A DNA stretch of 61,612 nt, taken from assembly GCF_025463825.1 (NCBI RefSeq), contig NZ_JAODBG010000103.1:1-61612 (forward strand), written 5' to 3'. Under the pieces are notes generated by a model, which made no database searches, had not been told where the DNA came from, and saw only the letters and a program-made list of their open reading frames with translations. This document shows, one piece after another, positions 1-9,037 of this stretch. A program made the translations under genes and the position numbers. How positions within the stretch are numbered: position 1 is the first letter of the stretch; each line of letters begins with the position of its first letter. The stretch comes from Cryobacterium sp. GTDB taxonomy: Bacteria > Actinomycetota > Actinomycetes > Actinomycetales > Microbacteriaceae.

Positions 1-271
1 GGATGAACTGCTCGAGCTTGCCGCTGGGGGCGATGACCCCGAGGGCTCCGTAGCGGGCGCCGACCAGGTCGACGGCGACGTCGACGATCCGGCGGAGGAC
101 GGCGGCGAGGTCGAGTTCTTCGACCACCGCCTGGCTGGCCTGCAGCAGGCTGCGGAGGCGGCCCTGGGTCGCGAGGACCTTCTGGGCGTTCACGACGAGT
201 TCGCTCAGTGCCTGGTCCAGGGCCGACCTCGGGCCGTCGGGAAAGGAAAGCCTGGTCTCAGGAACGGTCAC
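1..271 (-). CDS. GAF-domain sensor protein (DevS/DosS-like), N-terminal part
   Basis: Only the first 90 residues are in the window; the gene runs off the left edge. Translation from a GTG at 271 gives a coiled N-terminal segment followed by the start of a GAF domain (LRRIVDVAVDLVGARYGALG), which is typical of DevS/DosS-type actinobacterial histidine kinases that sense redox state or gases through GAF domains. No kinase domain is visible, so it could also be a GAF-only protein. It diverges from the universal stress protein pair starting at 411 and shares a 139-bp intergenic region holding a DosR-box-like palindrome. The start is chosen because the conserved segment follows soon after it. Confidence 0.7.
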   Translation of the reverse strand, partial: MTVPETRLSFPDGPRSALDQALSELVVNAQKVLATQGRLRSLLQASQAVVEELDLAAVLRRIVDVAVDLVGARYGALGVIAPSGKLEQFI

Positions 272-317
272 AGAATACGTCCCCTTTCGGTCGGCGCTGC
301 CCAAAGTGTACCTGACT

Positions 318-332
318 GGGACCTTCGGCCCT
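318..332. promoter_or_regulatory. DosR/DevR-box-like palindrome
   Basis: The sequence GGGACCTTCGGCCCT resembles the core of the mycobacterial DosR box (GGGACT-N3-GTCCC), matching about 11 of 14 core positions, but the flanks match poorly. It sits between a divergent DevS-like GAF gene and tandem universal stress genes, which are classic DosR-regulon members. A second GGGGAC half site lies on the minus strand near 281-286. Function is inferred; no DosR-type regulator is seen next to it. Confidence 0.35.
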
Positions 333-410
333 TTCGGTGGCCCGGAGGCCAGCGCATTCTGGATAGGTGACATCTCCCGGCGCAGCCCGGGAAGAACTGG
401 AGATCAACTC

Positions 411-1286
411 ATGGTTGAGCGAGTGATCGTAGCCGTTGACGGGGGTCCCGCGAGTCGCGCGGCCCTGGACTGGGCGTTGGCCAGGGCACGCTCCGCGCCG
501 CTTCCGCTGGAATTGACCACTGTCGTCGAACTGGGCTGGTCGCCGCCCGGCGGCCCCGTCGACGACTTCCAGCCCGCGTACGAGCGGGCGCTGGCCGACG
601 CCGCCGCGTACGCCGAACGCTCCTTTCCCGGGGTCAAGACCACCAGTGTCGTTCGACGCGGCGCCCCCGTCGACGAACTGGTGCGGGCCTCGGCCGACGC
701 CGAGCTCCTGGTGATCGGCACGAACAAGACCGGCCCTCTCGTCGGCGCCGTGTACGGCACCCTGCCGCTCCGGGTGGCCGCCCATGCCGGCTGCCCCGTG
801 GCCGTGATCCCCGCCGGCTGGACCGCCGGCGGAGACATGGTCGTCGTCGGAGTCGAGGACGACCTCACCGTGGACGCTCCCCTGGCCGTTGCCGCGGCGG
901 AAGCGGCGGCTCTCGGGCTGCCGCTGACCCTGGTCCACGCCTGGTCGATCCCCGCCACCCTCGGCGTGGACTTCGGCGCGACGGTGCCGTTCGACGCCCT
1001 CATCGAGGCGCACAGTGAAATCCTGGAGCACGCCACGGCGAAGGTGCGGTCCTCGCACCCCGCCATTACGGCCACCGGTCAACTGATCCAGGGCGCTGCC
1101 GCCCCGGCCCTCGTCGCCGAGGCGGCATCCGCCGCCGTCCTCGTGGTGGGCACCCACGGCCGCGGCGCGGTGGCCGGGCTCATTCTGGGCTCGGTGAGTC
1201 ACGATGTGCTGCTCAACATGCCGTGCCCGATCATCATCGTCCCCCGCCTCCCACGTCCGGCCGGGCGTTCGGGAGCGTCGCGATGA
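411..1286 (+). CDS. Universal stress protein, two tandem UspA domains
   Basis: A 291-residue cytoplasmic protein made of two UspA domains. Domain 1 starts at VIVAVDGG and domain 2 around residue 140 (VVVGVEDD). The C-terminal half carries the ATP-binding signature G-x2-G-x9-G-S (GTHGRGAVAGLILGSVSH), so it is probably the nucleotide-binding type. UspA proteins help survival under starvation, hypoxia and oxidative stress; the precise partner is unknown. The ATG at 411 is preferred over an in-frame start at 306 because homology begins immediately and a GGAG-like site lies about 9 nt upstream. It overlaps the next usp gene by 4 nt (ATGA), so the two are translationally coupled. Confidence 0.9.
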   Translation: MVERVIVAVDGGPASRAALDWALARARSAPLPLELTTVVELGWSPPGGPVDDFQPAYERALADAAAYAERSFPGVKTTSVVRRGAPVDELVRASADAELLVIGTNKTGPLVGAVYGTLPLRVAAHAGCPVAVIPAGWTAGGDMVVVGVEDDLTVDAPLAVAAAEAAALGLPLTLVHAWSIPATLGVDFGATVPFDALIEAHSEILEHATAKVRSSHPAITATGQLIQGAAAPALVAEAASAAVLVVGTHGRGAVAGLILGSVSHDVLLNMPCPIIIVPRLPRPAGRSGASR

Positions 1287-2143
1287 CCGCCACGTACTAC
1301 ATCGGCGTCGACGGGTCCGGGCCGAGCCGGGCCGCGCTCCGCTGGGGAGTGCGGCGGGCCGCCGAACGCACCGCGGCCGTCGTGCTCGTCAACACCGTCG
1401 ACGATGAATGGGGGTTGGTCGGCCGCGATGCCGCCGCCGACGCCGAACGCCAGGCACGGGAACTTCTCGTCGAAGAATCCGAGCGGGTCCAGGCGCTGCA
1501 CACCGGGGTTCCCCTCAGCACCCGGATCGTGCATGGCGGAACGGCCTGGGAGCTGGCCCGGCTGCCCCAGCCGGAAGACCTCTTGATCGTCGGCACCCAC
1601 AAGACCGGGTTCCTCCGCGGCCGGGTGCTCGGTTCCCGCAGCGTGCAGATAGCCTCAGCCGCCCGGTGCTCCGTCGCCATCGTGCCGGACACCACCCTCG
1701 AGTCCCGCCACGACGTGGTCGTCGGCGTCGACGGCAGCGACGGCTGCATCGCTGCGGTGAGGATCGGAGCCCAGGAGGCGGACCGCCTCGACCAGGATCT
1801 CCTTCTCGTGTACGCGCCCCCCGGGCGTTCGGACGCCGTTGACGAGCGCAACCCGCACACCGCCCGGTTGCTGATGAGCGCGGCTGCGGTCGCCACGGCG
1901 ACGGCCGACCGGATCACCGTGCGGCGCCGAGTGGCGCACCGGGACCCGGCGGAGGCGCTCCTGGATGCCAGCTTCGACGCCGCGCTGCTGGTCCTGGGAG
2001 TGTCCGCCAGGCACGGGGATCACGCACTGATCGGTTCGGTGACCCATGACGTGCTGATGAACATCAACGTGCCGGTCCTGATCGCGCGGGGAACCGGGTC
2101 CATCTCGGACGCCGCGGCGCTCGCGGCGACCGCCAACGTCTGA
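1283..2143 (+). CDS. Universal stress protein, two tandem UspA domains
   Basis: A 286-residue second member of the pair, also with two UspA domains (IGVDGSGPSR at the N-terminus; VVVGVDGSDG about halfway). Domain 1 shows GTHKTGFLRGRVLGS, close to the ATP-binding loop; domain 2 ends in a divergent version (GVSARHGDHALIGSVTHDV). The start codon ATG overlaps the stop of the upstream usp gene, so they are co-expressed. The two proteins are clearly paralogous and may hetero-oligomerise, but that is inference. Role: general stress or persistence. Confidence 0.9.
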   Translation: MTATYYIGVDGSGPSRAALRWGVRRAAERTAAVVLVNTVDDEWGLVGRDAAADAERQARELLVEESERVQALHTGVPLSTRIVHGGTAWELARLPQPEDLLIVGTHKTGFLRGRVLGSRSVQIASAARCSVAIVPDTTLESRHDVVVGVDGSDGCIAAVRIGAQEADRLDQDLLLVYAPPGRSDAVDERNPHTARLLMSAAAVATATADRITVRRRVAHRDPAEALLDASFDAALLVLGVSARHGDHALIGSVTHDVLMNINVPVLIARGTGSISDAAALAATANV

Positions 2144-2188
2144 GGGGCACATCCGCGGCTGCGCGCACGGGCGTCGGTATCCGAAACG

Positions 2189-2527
2189 TCAGTAGTCGAA
2201 CTCGTCGAATTGCGGCGAACCCAGCGGTGCGCCGGCCCAGGCCAGTGAGGCGGTGAACGGGCCGTCGCGGATCTTGTCCCTGATCGCGTCGGCGGTGCGC
2301 GCTTCGGTCAGTTCCAGGCTGTCGTCGGCGCTGGTCACGCTCATCAACTGGGTCGAACCGCCGATGAGGATCTGGGCGCGACCAGTATTACCGTCCTCAG
2401 CGACCACCGGGATGTCGACGACGTCGGTTTCGTGCCGGTTACCCAGCGCCTCCGCGTAGAGCATCACCGCGTCGGCGAGGTCGCTGCCGGTGACGATGGA
2501 ACCGCCAGAATGGTAAATACGTTTCAT
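2189..2527 (-). CDS. Conserved hypothetical protein, 112 aa
   Basis: Small acidic soluble protein with no signal peptide or membrane segment. It begins MKRIYHSGGSIVTGSDLADA and has a beta-strand-rich middle (AQILIGGSTQLMSVTS) that looks like a small compact fold. I do not recognise the family. It lies between the stress-protein pair and the GAF-ANTAR pair on the opposite strand to the usp genes. GC-rich codon use and a clean start (ATG at 2527) support it being real. Confidence 0.6.
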   Translation of the reverse strand: MKRIYHSGGSIVTGSDLADAVMLYAEALGNRHETDVVDIPVVAEDGNTGRAQILIGGSTQLMSVTSADDSLELTEARTADAIRDKIRDGPFTASLAWAGAPLGSPQFDEFDY

Positions 2528-2608
2528 GGTGCACCCCTGCAGACTTCCGAGATTGGACGTGGCGCAACCGGGGTCTGGGGCTGTACCGCCATCCTACGTC
2601 CGCCGCAG

Positions 2609-3319
2609 CTAAACGGCGAGGTCCCCATTGACGATCGAGGCGGCGACCTCCGCCAGCGGCAGGCCATTGGAGCGGGCGTACTGGCGGATCATGGTGAACG
2701 CCTCATCCATGCTCGCCGTGTGGGTGAAGGACACGACGCCCTTCGCCTGCTCGATGACCACCCTGCTGCTCAGGGCGAACTGCAACTGTTGCCGCGCGCT
2801 GTCACTCTGCCGCAACGCGCGCTCCTGCAGGATGCCGATGGTCGCGACGTCGGCCAGCGCTTGGACGGTCGGCGCGTCAGCGGCCGGCAGTCCCCCGGTG
2901 CGATCCCAAAAGAGGTTTAGCGACCCGATCGTGGTCGAGCGCAGCCGCATGGGAACGGAGAACATCGAGTGGAAGCCCTGCTCGAGGGCGCCGGCCCGAA
3001 ACCTGGGCCACGTGGTCCCGGAGGCGTCGATGTCGGGCACCGCGACGGCGCGACCGGTGACCACGCTCTCCACGCACGGACCACTGCCGCTTCGCAACTG
3101 AAGGATCTCGACGAGCCGGCTGCGCTCGTTGGTCGAGGCGACCACTTCGAGCTCGGTGTCGTCGGTGAGGATGATGCCGGCGGCCGAGGCGTCGAACAAC
3201 GGAACGCACTGCCCCACCAGGGTGTGCAGCAGGTCCACGAGATCGTAGCCGACGACGAGCGTGTCGGCGAGCGTCACGAAGGCCTCAACGAGTTGGCCTT
3301 CACGGGTCTTGGTCGCCAT
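2609..3319 (-). CDS. GAF and ANTAR domain RNA-binding regulator
   Basis: A 236-residue cytoplasmic protein. Residues about 20-165 form a GAF sensor domain (DASAAGIILTDD ... SGPCVESVVTGRAVAVPD); residues about 175-235 form an ANTAR domain (VIEQAKGVVSFTHTASMDEAF), an RNA-binding module that antiterminates transcription by binding paired hairpins in leaders. The ATG at 3319 lies only 7 nt after the stop of a second GAF-ANTAR gene, so the two form an operon. The GAF signal ligand cannot be told from the sequence. I saw no clear double-hairpin ANTAR target in the immediate neighbourhood. Confidence 0.85.
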   Translation of the reverse strand: MATKTREGQLVEAFVTLADTLVVGYDLVDLLHTLVGQCVPLFDASAAGIILTDDTELEVVASTNERSRLVEILQLRSGSGPCVESVVTGRAVAVPDIDASGTTWPRFRAGALEQGFHSMFSVPMRLRSTTIGSLNLFWDRTGGLPAADAPTVQALADVATIGILQERALRQSDSARQQLQFALSSRVVIEQAKGVVSFTHTASMDEAFTMIRQYARSNGLPLAEVAASIVNGDLAV

Positions 3320-3326
3320 CACACCA

Positions 3327-4058
3327 TCATAATGACTCGGGCAGGGGCTCGGCCGGGCCGGTCCATTCGCTGCGGAGATCGATCCTGCGGGCGACGATGT
3401 CGGCGGCGACCTCCCGGACCGTGCGACCCCTGGCGAACGCGTAGCCGTTGATGACCAGCAGGGCATCGGCTGCATTCACGCTCAGTTGGGCGAGGACCAT
3501 GCCGGTGGCCTGGTGCACCTCCCTCCGGGAAAAACCGTGCCCGGACTCACCGTCCTCGGGCTCAGGGACCGGCAGGTCGGCGAGGGATCGGCGGAGGACC
3601 TGGCGGGCGCAGATTCCCGACAGTGCGCTCGCGTCGACGACCTGAGCCTTGGTCAGCGCCCCAGGCCGCCTGCTGTACAGGTCGACGGCCCCGATGTTCA
3701 GCGAGCCCAGAGCCAGCGGGAACGCGAACAGTGCGCCCGGCCGGGCGGGGCCGAGGGCCTCCCTGAACAGCGGCCAGCGCGTGCCCTCCCGCTGCAGGTC
3801 AGCGGTCAGCACGGGCCGCCTGGTGGCCAGGGCGTCCCAACACGGCCCCTCCCCGAGGTCGAACTGGAGTTCGTCGATGCGGGCCGCGGCGGGATCGCTC
3901 GCGCACACCGTCTCGCTGCCGAACGGGGGCCCCAGCGTGGAGATGGCCGCACCGGTGACCGGCAACGCCCTCAGGAAAGGACCGCACAGGCTGGCGCGAC
4001 GCTCGAACGCGCTCGAGAGGGCTGCGACCGCGCCCCCGAAGGCCTGCCGGTCAGACAT
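3327..4058 (-). CDS. GAF and ANTAR domain protein (first gene of pair)
   Basis: About 243 residues if started at the ATG at 4058 (MSDRQAFGGAVAAL); in-frame alternatives at 4070 and GTG 4109 exist and none has a strong ribosome site. The N-terminal two thirds is GAF-like (LGEGPCWDALATRRPVLTADL), and the C-terminus is ANTAR-like (REVHQATGMVLAQLSVNAADAL). It is transcribed ahead of the second GAF-ANTAR gene with a 7-nt gap. Two successive but divergent copies suggest an old duplication with different signals or targets. Confidence 0.8.
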   Translation of the reverse strand: MSDRQAFGGAVAALSSAFERRASLCGPFLRALPVTGAAISTLGPPFGSETVCASDPAAARIDELQFDLGEGPCWDALATRRPVLTADLQREGTRWPLFREALGPARPGALFAFPLALGSLNIGAVDLYSRRPGALTKAQVVDASALSGICARQVLRRSLADLPVPEPEDGESGHGFSRREVHQATGMVLAQLSVNAADALLVINGYAFARGRTVREVAADIVARRIDLRSEWTGPAEPLPESL

Positions 4059-4135
4059 GGCCGTTCTCATTGCGTGCCCGCGCCCATCCGGCCATGAGGA
4101 ACCTCGCACCTACCCGACACCGCGCATTTGTGTTC

Positions 4136-4211
4136 TGGTGGGCCCTACCGGGCTCGAACCGATGACATCCACGGTGTAAACGTGGCGCTCTACCAACTGA
4201 GCTAAAGGCCC
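4136..4211 (-). tRNA. tRNA-Val (anticodon TAC)
   Basis: Reads GGGCCTT...AGGGCCC with a 7-bp acceptor stem, D arm TAGCTCAGTTGGTAGAGC, anticodon stem-loop CCACG-TTTACAC-CGTGG (anticodon TAC) and T arm with GGTTCGAGCC. Discriminator A is followed by an encoded CCA. Decodes GUA and GUG/U by wobble. Confidence 0.95.
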
Positions 4212-4269
4212 CGACCGGATAACCGGAACAGGATGGCTAAAAGCTTACCGACAAACGAGCCGGCTCGTG

Positions 4270-4749
4270 TCACACCGGCGACGGCGTCGGGTGCAGTTCG
4301 TCCAGCGCGGCCCGGTAGGCGGTCAGCGAACGTGCCTCACCGGGCGCGGTGATGAAGCTCGCCCGGATGATGCCATTCACGTCGATCAGGAATGTCGCCC
4401 GGTTGGCGAAACCCTTATCCTCGAGGAAGACTCCGTATTCCTTGGCCACCGCGCCGTGCGGCCAGAAGTCGGCCAGCAGCGTGAAGCCGTACCCTTCCCG
4501 ATCGCCCCAGGCGCGCAGCGTGTGCCGGGAGTCCACCGAGATGCCGATCAGTTCGACGCTGTTGTCGGCGAACAGCGCCAGGTTGTCGCGGAGCTCGCAG
4601 AGCTCATCGCTGCAGATGCCGGAGAAGGCCAGGGGGAAGAACACCAGAGCGACGGATTTCCGGCCACGGTACCGGCTGAGCTGGATGCGCTCGCCGAACT
4701 GGCTGATGAGCTCGAAGTCGGGTGCCTGGGTGTCGTTCTCCAGAGCCAT
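4270..4749 (-). CDS. Peroxiredoxin, AhpE/BCP-like
   Basis: A 159-residue cytosolic thiol peroxidase that reduces organic and hydrogen peroxides. The peroxidatic Cys is residue 46 in PLAFSGICSDELCELRD, which matches the AhpE active site. Unlike typical 1-Cys AhpE, a second Cys sits five residues later (C51), as in BCP-type peroxiredoxins with an intramolecular disulfide. The ATG at 4749 follows an AAAGGA ribosome site. It is a single gene divergent from aceE; GC content and codon use match the neighbours. Confidence 0.9.
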   Translation of the reverse strand: MALENDTQAPDFELISQFGERIQLSRYRGRKSVALVFFPLAFSGICSDELCELRDNLALFADNSVELIGISVDSRHTLRAWGDREGYGFTLLADFWPHGAVAKEYGVFLEDKGFANRATFLIDVNGIIRASFITAPGEARSLTAYRAALDELHPTPSPV

Positions 4750-4994
4750 GGGTGGGTGTCCTTTCCGGCCACCGGGGAACGATGGCTGAATCCGAGAGTG
4801 CAGCCTAGTCCCGCGCATGCGGCATCACCAACCCGGGACCGATCCGTACGCGCGGACCCGTACGCGCTTCCCAGTAAGAATCACTAGGCTGACGGGGTGC
4901 CTTTCGGTCGTGATCCGACCTTGCTCTGTCCGGCACGCCTAACCAGGCATGATCTTTATCCCCACACGATCTGCCCTACAGAAAGAGGTCGAGT

Positions 4995-7721
4995 GTGACT
5001 GTCAACGACCAGGACCCGTACTCAATGGACAACTCGGACGCCGATCCGGCCGAGACAGCCGAATGGTCGCAATCGCTCGATGCGCTCGTCGCGGCCAACG
5101 GCCCCGGCCGCGCGCGCGAGATCATGTTGAGCCTGCTCAAGCGGTCCAAGGAATTGCACCTGAACGTTCCGATGGTTCCGACCACGGACTACATCAACAC
5201 CATCGCCTCGGCCAACGAGCCTGAGTTCCCCGGCGATGAGGACATCGAACGGCGCTACCGCGCCTGGATCCGTTGGAACGCCGCCGTGCTCGTGCACCGC
5301 GCCCAGCGCCCCGGTATCGCTGTCGGTGGCCATATTTCGACGTACGCGTCATCCGCCGCCCTCTACGAGATCGGCTTCAACCACTTCTTCCGCGGCCAGG
5401 ACCACCCGGGCGGCGGCGACCAGATCTTCATCCAGGGCCACGCCTCCCCCGGAACCTATGCCCGAGCCTTCCTCGAGGGCCGCCTGAGCGCCAATCAGCT
5501 CGACGGTTTCCGGCAGGAGAAGTCCCACGCACCCGACGGCATCTCGTCGTACCCGCACCCGCGGCTGATGCCGGAGTTCTGGCAGTTTCCGACGGTCTCG
5601 ATGGGCCTGGGCCCGATCAACGCGATCTACCAGGCGCAGCTGAATCGGTACCTCACCAACCGCGGTATCAAGGACGCCAGCGACCAGCAGGTCTGGGCGT
5701 TCCTCGGCGACGGCGAGATGGACGAGGTGGAGAGCCGTGGTCAGCTGCAGGTCGCCGCCAATGAGGGCCTCGACAACCTCAACTTCATCGTCAACTGCAA
5801 CCTCCAGCGCCTCGACGGCCCGGTGCGCGGCAACGGCAAGATCATCCAGGAGCTCGAAAGCTTCTTCCGCGGCGCCGGGTGGAACGTCATCAAGGTGGTC
5901 TGGGGCCGCGAGTGGGACGACCTGCTCTCCCGCGACACCGATGGCGCGCTGCTTAACCTGATGAACGTCACCACCGACGGCGACTACCAGACCTACAAGG
6001 CCGAGAGCGGCGCCTATGTGCGTGAGAACTTTTTCGGCCGGGACCCGCGCGCGCTCAAGCTTGTCGAGGGCTACACCGACGACCAGGTCTGGAACCTCAA
6101 GCGCGGTGGCCACGACTACCGCAAGGTCTACGCCGCGTTCAAGGCCGCCTCGGAGCACAAGGGCCAGCCGACCGTCATCCTCGCGAAGACCGTCAAGGGT
6201 TACGGCCTCGGCCCGAGCTTCGAGGGCCGCAACGCGACGCACCAGATGAAGAAGATGACGCTGGACAACCTCAAGACGTTCCGCGACAGCATGCACGTGC
6301 CCATCACGGACGCGCAGCTCGAGGCGAACCCGTACCAGCCGCCGTACTACACCCCCGGCGACGGCGACGAGGCGATCCAGTACCTGCACGAGCGCCGCCG
6401 CGCGCTCGGCGGTTACCTGCCGGAGCGTCGCACCACGTACACGCAGATCAACCTGCCGGACGACTCCACCTACGCCGTCACCAAGAAGGGCTCCGGCACG
6501 CAGGAGATCGCCACCACCATGGCGTTCGTGCGGCTGCTCAAGGAGCTGCTGCGCTCGAAGGACTTCGGCCACCGCATCGTGCCGATCATCCCCGACGAGG
6601 CCCGCACCTTCGGCATCGACGCGTTCTTCCCGAACGCGAAGATCTACAACCCCAACGGCCAGCACTACACGTCGGTGGACCACGCCCAGCTCCTCGCCTA
6701 CAAGGAGAGCCCGCAGGGCCAGATCATCCATGTCGGCATCAACGAGGCCGGCGCCCTTGCCGCGTTCACGAACGTCGGAACGTCCTACTCCACCCAGGGC
6801 GAACCGCTGATCCCGGTGTACGTGTTCTACTCGATGTTCGGCTTCCAGCGCACCGGCGACGCCATGTGGGCCGCCGGTGACCAGATGACCCGTGGCTTCA
6901 TGATCGGCGCCACCGCCGGCCGCACCACCCTCACCGGTGAAGGCCTGCAGCACGCCGACGGTCACTCGCCGTTGCTCGCGTCGACCAACCCGGCCGTGGT
7001 GTCTTACGACCCCGCGTTCGGTTACGAGATCGGGCACATCGTGCGTTCCGGCCTCGAGCGGATGTACGGCGGCAGCCACACCGATCCGAACGTCATGTAC
7101 TACATCACGGTGTACAACGAGCCGCAGGTGCAGCCGGTCGAACCGAGCGATGTGGACGTCGACGGCATCATCCGCGGTATCCACCGGGTGTCGGAGTCCA
7201 CCCAGGCCGGGCCGAAGGCCCAGCTGCTGGCCTCCGGCGTGTCGGTGCCGTGGGCGCTCGAAGCCCAGGCCCTGCTCGCCGCCGACTGGGGCGTGTCCGC
7301 GGACGTCTGGTCGGTCACGTCGTGGTCGGAGCTGCGCAGGGACGGCCTCGCCGCCGAGGAGCACAACTTCCTCTTCCCGAACGAGGAGCCGCGCACCGCA
7401 TACGTGACGGACAAGCTCGCCGACACGGCGGGCCCGTTCGTGGCGGTGTCCGACTTCATGCACGCGGTGCCCGACCAGATCCGGCAGTTCGTGCCCGGCG
7501 ACTTCGCGACGCTCGGCGCCGACGACTTCGGCTTCTCGGACACCCGTCCGGCGGCCCGTCGGTTCTTCAAGATCGACAGTCCGTCCATCGTGGTGCGCAC
7601 CCTGCAGCAGCTGGCGAACAGTGGCGAACTGGACCGAAGCGTCATCCAGCAGGCGATCGACAAGTACCGCCTGCACGACGTCTCGGCCGGTAACACCGGC
7701 TCGGCCGGTGGCGAGAGCTAA
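4995..7721 (+). CDS. aceE: Pyruvate dehydrogenase E1 component, homodimeric type
   Basis: A 908-residue thiamine-diphosphate enzyme that decarboxylates pyruvate and passes the acetyl unit to the E2 lipoyl domain, giving acetyl-CoA. The TPP-binding motif GDGEMDE followed by the downstream NCN is present around residues 238-270; length and order match the actinobacterial/gammaproteobacterial AceE type. GTG at 4995 is chosen because AGAAAGAGG lies just upstream. It is followed 8 nt later by the PucR-type regulator and the fab genes, so acetyl-CoA supply and fatty acid synthesis are physically linked. Confidence 0.97.
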   Translation: MTVNDQDPYSMDNSDADPAETAEWSQSLDALVAANGPGRAREIMLSLLKRSKELHLNVPMVPTTDYINTIASANEPEFPGDEDIERRYRAWIRWNAAVLVHRAQRPGIAVGGHISTYASSAALYEIGFNHFFRGQDHPGGGDQIFIQGHASPGTYARAFLEGRLSANQLDGFRQEKSHAPDGISSYPHPRLMPEFWQFPTVSMGLGPINAIYQAQLNRYLTNRGIKDASDQQVWAFLGDGEMDEVESRGQLQVAANEGLDNLNFIVNCNLQRLDGPVRGNGKIIQELESFFRGAGWNVIKVVWGREWDDLLSRDTDGALLNLMNVTTDGDYQTYKAESGAYVRENFFGRDPRALKLVEGYTDDQVWNLKRGGHDYRKVYAAFKAASEHKGQPTVILAKTVKGYGLGPSFEGRNATHQMKKMTLDNLKTFRDSMHVPITDAQLEANPYQPPYYTPGDGDEAIQYLHERRRALGGYLPERRTTYTQINLPDDSTYAVTKKGSGTQEIATTMAFVRLLKELLRSKDFGHRIVPIIPDEARTFGIDAFFPNAKIYNPNGQHYTSVDHAQLLAYKESPQGQIIHVGINEAGALAAFTNVGTSYSTQGEPLIPVYVFYSMFGFQRTGDAMWAAGDQMTRGFMIGATAGRTTLTGEGLQHADGHSPLLASTNPAVVSYDPAFGYEIGHIVRSGLERMYGGSHTDPNVMYYITVYNEPQVQPVEPSDVDVDGIIRGIHRVSESTQAGPKAQLLASGVSVPWALEAQALLAADWGVSADVWSVTSWSELRRDGLAAEEHNFLFPNEEPRTAYVTDKLADTAGPFVAVSDFMHAVPDQIRQFVPGDFATLGADDFGFSDTRPAARRFFKIDSPSIVVRTLQQLANSGELDRSVIQQAIDKYRLHDVSAGNTGSAGGES

Positions 7722-7729
7722 CCGCCCCC

Positions 7730-8932
7730 GTGGCTGCGGCGCCGAAGACAAAGGATGCGACTCTCACCTGGTTGCGCACGATTTCCGGTGAGCTGTCCAC
7801 GGCGACGCTGAAACGGCTCGAGGACACGCTGCCCTGGTATGGCGATATGCCGCCAGGGCGGCGGTCCGCCGTCGGCCTGGTCGCCCAGGCCGGCATCACG
7901 TCGTTCATCTCCTGGTACGACGACCCGCGCTCGACGCCGTGGATCGCCGCGGACGTCTTCGGCGCCGCTCCGCGCGAACTCCTCCGTTCGGTCAGCCTGC
8001 AGCAGACGCTGCAGTTGATCCGCGTCACCGTCGAGGTGGTCGAGGAACGCGTCAAGGACGGCTCGGAGGCGCTCCGCGAGGCCATCCTGCTGTACTCCCG
8101 CGAGATCGCGTTCGGAGCGGCGGATGTGTACGCCCGGGCCGCCGAAGCCCGCGGCCTCTGGGATGCCAGGCTCGAAGCACTCGTGGTCGACTCCATCCTC
8201 AGCGGCGAGTACGACGACGAACTGCCCAGCCGGATCGCGGCGCTGGGCTGGCACGGCCACGGCGAGGTCTGTGTGCTGGTCGGCACCACCCCGAAAATGC
8301 TCGACGTCGACCAGCTGCGCCGGTCCGCCCGGCACATGACCGCGGACGTCCTCATCGGCGTCCAGGGCAACCGGCTGGTCCTCGTCATCGGCCGTGCGCA
8401 CCCGATCACGCCGGAGTCCGACGAGGCCGCGGGAACGACCACGCTCAGCTTCATGGACATCGCCCTGCAGTTGGAGCCCAGCTTCGGTCCTGGCCACCTG
8501 GTCCTCGGCCACGAGGTGGCCAACCTGGTGGACGCGTCCAAGAGCGCCAAGGCGGCACTGGCCGGTTTCGCCGTCGCACGGTCCTGGCGGAACGCTCCGC
8601 GGCCCGTCGCCGCCGACGACCTGCTCCCCGAACGCGCCCTGGCCGGCGATCCGCTCGCCCGCGCCACCCTCATCCACCGCATCTACCGCCCATTGCAGGC
8701 GCACTCCACCGAGCTGTTGACCACCCTGTGGTGCTACCTCGACAACGGCCGGTCCCTCGAGGCCACCGCCCGGGAGCTGTTCGTACACCCCAATACCGTG
8801 CGCTACCGGCTCAAACGAGTCTCGGAGGTCATCGGCTACGACGCCACCGGCGCCCGGGAGGCCCTGATCCTGCAGGCCGCACTGATCATCGGTTCGATCA
8901 GCGACCACGACGGGTCCAGCCGGCGGCGCTGA
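7730..8932 (+). CDS. PucR-family regulator of fatty acid synthesis (FasR-like)
   Basis: A 400-residue cytoplasmic protein. The C-terminal ~60 residues form a PucR-type helix-turn-helix (SLEATARELFVHPNTVRYRL); the rest resembles the GGDEF-like/PucR central region. In Streptomyces a protein of this type (FasR), located directly before fabD, activates the fabD-fabH-acpP-fabF operon; the same gene order here supports that role. GTG start at 7730, 8 nt after aceE, so it may be read through from aceE. Binding site and ligand (probably an acyl intermediate) are not visible. Confidence 0.85.
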   Translation: MAAAPKTKDATLTWLRTISGELSTATLKRLEDTLPWYGDMPPGRRSAVGLVAQAGITSFISWYDDPRSTPWIAADVFGAAPRELLRSVSLQQTLQLIRVTVEVVEERVKDGSEALREAILLYSREIAFGAADVYARAAEARGLWDARLEALVVDSILSGEYDDELPSRIAALGWHGHGEVCVLVGTTPKMLDVDQLRRSARHMTADVLIGVQGNRLVLVIGRAHPITPESDEAAGTTTLSFMDIALQLEPSFGPGHLVLGHEVANLVDASKSAKAALAGFAVARSWRNAPRPVAADDLLPERALAGDPLARATLIHRIYRPLQAHSTELLTTLWCYLDNGRSLEATARELFVHPNTVRYRLKRVSEVIGYDATGAREALILQAALIIGSISDHDGSSRRR

Positions 8933-9037
8933 CCAACCGGCACAACCGACCAGCATTGCGTTATCGCACAAACGGATCATCGATAGTCGGTAGATTGTCC
9001 ACACACGCTGCCTCGCCCAAGTTGGGAGACTTAGGAA

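Noticed and set aside
4821-4994. Promoter of aceE
   Set aside because: Several partial boxes (TTGCTC, CATGAT, TAAGAAT) but no pair with proper spacing, so no call was made.
5349-7751. 800-codon open frame opposite aceE
   Set aside because: Typical antisense shadow in high-GC DNA; Val/Glu/Arg-rich composition, no domain, and aceE on the other strand is unmistakable.
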